Source: Ruminococcus sp.
Lineage (GTDB): Bacteria > Bacillota > Clostridia > Oscillospirales > Ruminococcaceae
Assembly (NCBI GenBank): GCA_017934425.1
Contig: JAGBJO010000011.1
Span: 1 to 50,531 of the forward strand
DNA length: 50,531 nt
Direction: 5' to 3'
Shown: positions 50,348 to 50,531 of the stretch, piece by piece
Numbering within the stretch: position 1 is the stretch's first letter
Layout: every line of letters begins with the position of its first letter
Notes under the pieces: generated by a model
Database searches by the model: none
Told to the model about the DNA's origin: nothing
The model's input: only the letters and a program-made list of their open reading frames with translations
Position numbers and translations under genes: made by a program

Positions 50348-50531
50348 ATATCATATCCGCTGAAATCATAAATTAAATCACTTACAGATAAGGCAACACC
50401 GCACAGAGATTGTGGCGCAGATACGCAGTCAGATTTTTCGGCAGATTGTGCAGAAATTTTGCAGGCATACTGACGTATGTCAAAAAATTTATGTGCAAGA
50501 TGCCGGAAAATATGCAAGTATATGCGCTGCA

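Overview
The window comes from a spore-forming, anaerobic, dockerin-using member of the Clostridia, most like Ruminococcus or a close relative in the Oscillospiraceae. The evidence is type I dockerins on three secreted proteins (one after a Thr-rich linker), BspA-like leucine-rich-repeat surface proteins, sporulation genes (spoIIID and both dipicolinate synthase subunits), an H+-type F1Fo ATP synthase, strong Shine-Dalgarno sites and near-consensus sigma-A promoters. No rRNA, tRNA, CRISPR array, phage gene or transposase gene was found. The species call is inference.

Layout. 1-480: structured intergenic repeats. 498-2940: an ECF sigma factor, a membrane-anchored probable anti-sigma partner and a secreted protein with a PPTTG-type sorting signal. 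2941-4066: no confident gene, but two divergent candidate small RNAs; one ends inside the 3' end of spoIIID (4067-4354). 4549-6366: a membrane glycerophosphodiesterase. 6510-11160: three LRR surface proteins on the minus strand, one a lipoprotein with a dockerin. 11344-12745: dpaAB, behind a sigma-K-like promoter. 13026-19464: Na/phosphate symporter, glmM, a CPBP protease and a CorC-like protein. 19778-22609: a large secreted dockerin metalloprotease. 22885-25262: secD-secF.

25523-32673 is the ATP synthase operon (minus strand), with order atpB, atpE, atpE, atpF, atpH-atpA fused in one frame, atpG, an unrelated 187-residue gene, atpD, atpC. The delta-alpha fusion, the tandem identical c subunits and the inserted gene are all unusual. 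The leader carries a terminator-like hairpin downstream of a good promoter.

32886-46569 is a cell-surface polysaccharide cluster in two divergent halves. The minus half has an initiating sugar-phosphate transferase, manC, gmd and rmd (together a GDP-D-rhamnose pathway), two GT4 glycosyltransferases and small proteins of unknown role. The plus half has a DUF4214-like protein, a large two-enzyme glycosyltransferase, the ABC exporter pair wzm/wzt and a CPCC-type protein. The likely product is a D-rhamnose-containing glycan assembled on undecaprenyl phosphate and exported by the ABC route. The two halves are driven by mirrored, similar promoters that flank an inverted pair of a dispersed repeat.

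46867-50239: nadB, a dockerin-bearing D,D-carboxypeptidase and nadC in one apparent operon. The end of the window holds a strong promoter and the start of something cut off by the edge.

Three families of dispersed, self-complementary intergenic repeats run through the window: R1 (five copies, two inverted pairs), R2 (two copies, each between convergent genes) and R3 (MITE-like, with terminal inverted repeats). They are the main unexplained structure besides the ATP synthase oddities and the candidate RNAs.
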